Source: DASUNQ01 sp035536455 | GTDB lineage: Bacteria > Acidobacteriota > Thermoanaerobaculia > Multivoradales > UBA5704 | Assembly: GCA_035536455.1 (NCBI GenBank) | Contig: DATLOC010000064.1 | Location: 57,682-121,681, forward strand | DNA length: 64,000 nt | Direction: 5' to 3' | Part shown: piece by piece, positions 63,745 to 64,000 of the stretch | Layout of the letters: each line of letters starts with the position of its first letter | How positions within the stretch are numbered: the first letter of the stretch is position 1 | The notes under the pieces: generated by a model | Told to the model about the DNA's origin: nothing | Seen by the model: only the letters and a program-made list of their open reading frames with translations | Database searches by the model: none | Position numbers and translations under genes: made by a program

Positions 63745-64000
63745 TCGATCTCAGCGGGCGGCACGTCCTGGTCACCGGGGCGAGCCGCGGCATCGGCGCC
63801 GCCTGCTGCCGGCGGTTCGCTAAGGCGGGCGCGTCGGTGCTGGTCCACTTCCTGGCCGGCGAGGCGCGGGCCGAGCTCCTCCTCGCCGAGCTCCGGCGCC
63901 TCTCGCCGGAACCGCGGCAGCACCGGATGTTCCGCTGCGATGTGACACAGGAGGACCAGGTGGCGGCGCTCTTCGCTTTCGTCGCCGCGGAGTGGGGGGC
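63741..64000 (+). CDS. Short-chain dehydrogenase/reductase, 5' part only
   Basis: The first 86 codons of an SDR are visible and the gene runs off the window. Rossmann motif VLVTGASRGIGAACCRRFAKAGASVLVHFLAG and later MFRCDVTQEDQVAALFAFV (the Asp-x-Thr after strand 4) are characteristic; this is the 3-oxoacyl-[acyl carrier]/acetoacetyl-CoA reductase type pattern. TTG at 63741 overlaps the thiolase stop in a TTGA quartet and gives LIDLSGRHVLVTG, the canonical N-terminus. A role with the thiolase is likely. Confidence 0.85.
   Translation, partial: MIDLSGRHVLVTGASRGIGAACCRRFAKAGASVLVHFLAGEARAELLLAELRRLSPEPRQHRMFRCDVTQEDQVAALFAFVAAEWG

Noticed and set aside
1..64000. tRNA, rRNA, riboswitches and insertion sequences
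   Set aside because: The larger gene-free gaps (26349-26854, 37017-37436, 51349-51773) and several shorter ones were read for cloverleaf shapes, conserved RNA motifs and transposase-like frames. None was found, although small structured RNAs cannot be excluded by eye.

Overview
The window is a very GC-rich bacterial chromosome segment with about 57 protein-coding genes and short gaps. Nothing in it looks like a plasmid, prophage, transposase, rRNA, tRNA or CRISPR array. Several features point to Acidobacteriota, probably a Thermoanaerobaculia-like lineage: proteins resembling the acidobacterial VWFA-related family, a Ser/Thr kinase fused to a TolB-type beta-propeller, a DUF2207 protein with a glycine-rich tail, and secreted proteins ending in a characteristic beta domain. 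This assignment rests on gene content read by eye and not on a marker-gene tree.

Layout. 1-4765 (minus): an HMG-CoA reductase homologue, a metallo-beta-lactamase/beta-CASP protein and a UbiB-like kinase, running into a gene cut by the window edge. 4898-6113 (plus): a small secreted protein and a matrixin-like protease. 6144-9885 (minus): 4-aminobenzoate genes (pabC, pabB), a probable lipoprotein and an S1/P1 nuclease. 9986-13225: LemA, a VWFA-like protein, a pseudopilin and a small membrane protein. 13350-15770 (minus): haem genes hemY and hemE. 15826-17918 (plus): histidine ammonia-lyase and an SRPBCC-like protein. 17925-24345 (minus): DUF2207 protein, secreted esterase, receptor kinase. 24370-26348: an alcohol dehydrogenase facing a DDAH-like amidinohydrolase. 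26349-26854: a repeat-rich, highly structured non-coding block. 26855-31197 (plus): an FHA/AAA+ regulator, an NTF2-like protein and a reprolysin-like protease. 31291-37016 (minus): a lipoprotein and a VWFA-TPR-VWFA operon. 37017-37436: a 20-bp tandem array. 37437-43433: a haem-binding protein, a pterin dehydratase, a DUF2071 protein, then a secreted beta protein translationally coupled to a TPR-CHAT protease. 43444-46979: membrane proteins, a PuuD-like protein and an amidohydrolase. 47062-51348 (plus): an unfamiliar three-gene envelope cluster, a thioesterase and a DASS transporter. 51349-51773: a 21-bp tandem and inverted array. 51774-55519 (minus): a beta-propeller protein, a two-domain protein and EgtB. 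55569-59085 (plus): an APC permease and two glycosyltransferases. 59095-64000: a small beta protein, a lipoprotein, thrC, a serine hydrolase, a thiolase and the start of an SDR gene.

How it works together. Many neighbouring genes are translationally coupled through a four-base overlap NTGA, and all four bases occur at N. Another set of genes has a TANNNT hexamer only 6-10 bases before the start codon, which suggests leaderless mRNAs. Metabolic genes (haem, folate, histidine, threonine, acetoacetyl-CoA, an HMG-CoA reductase homologue) alternate with secreted and surface proteins. The most promising unfamiliar systems are the secreted-beta-protein/CHAT pair, the three-gene cluster whose membrane protein contains an internal duplication, and the two non-coding arrays with periods of 20 and 21 bp.
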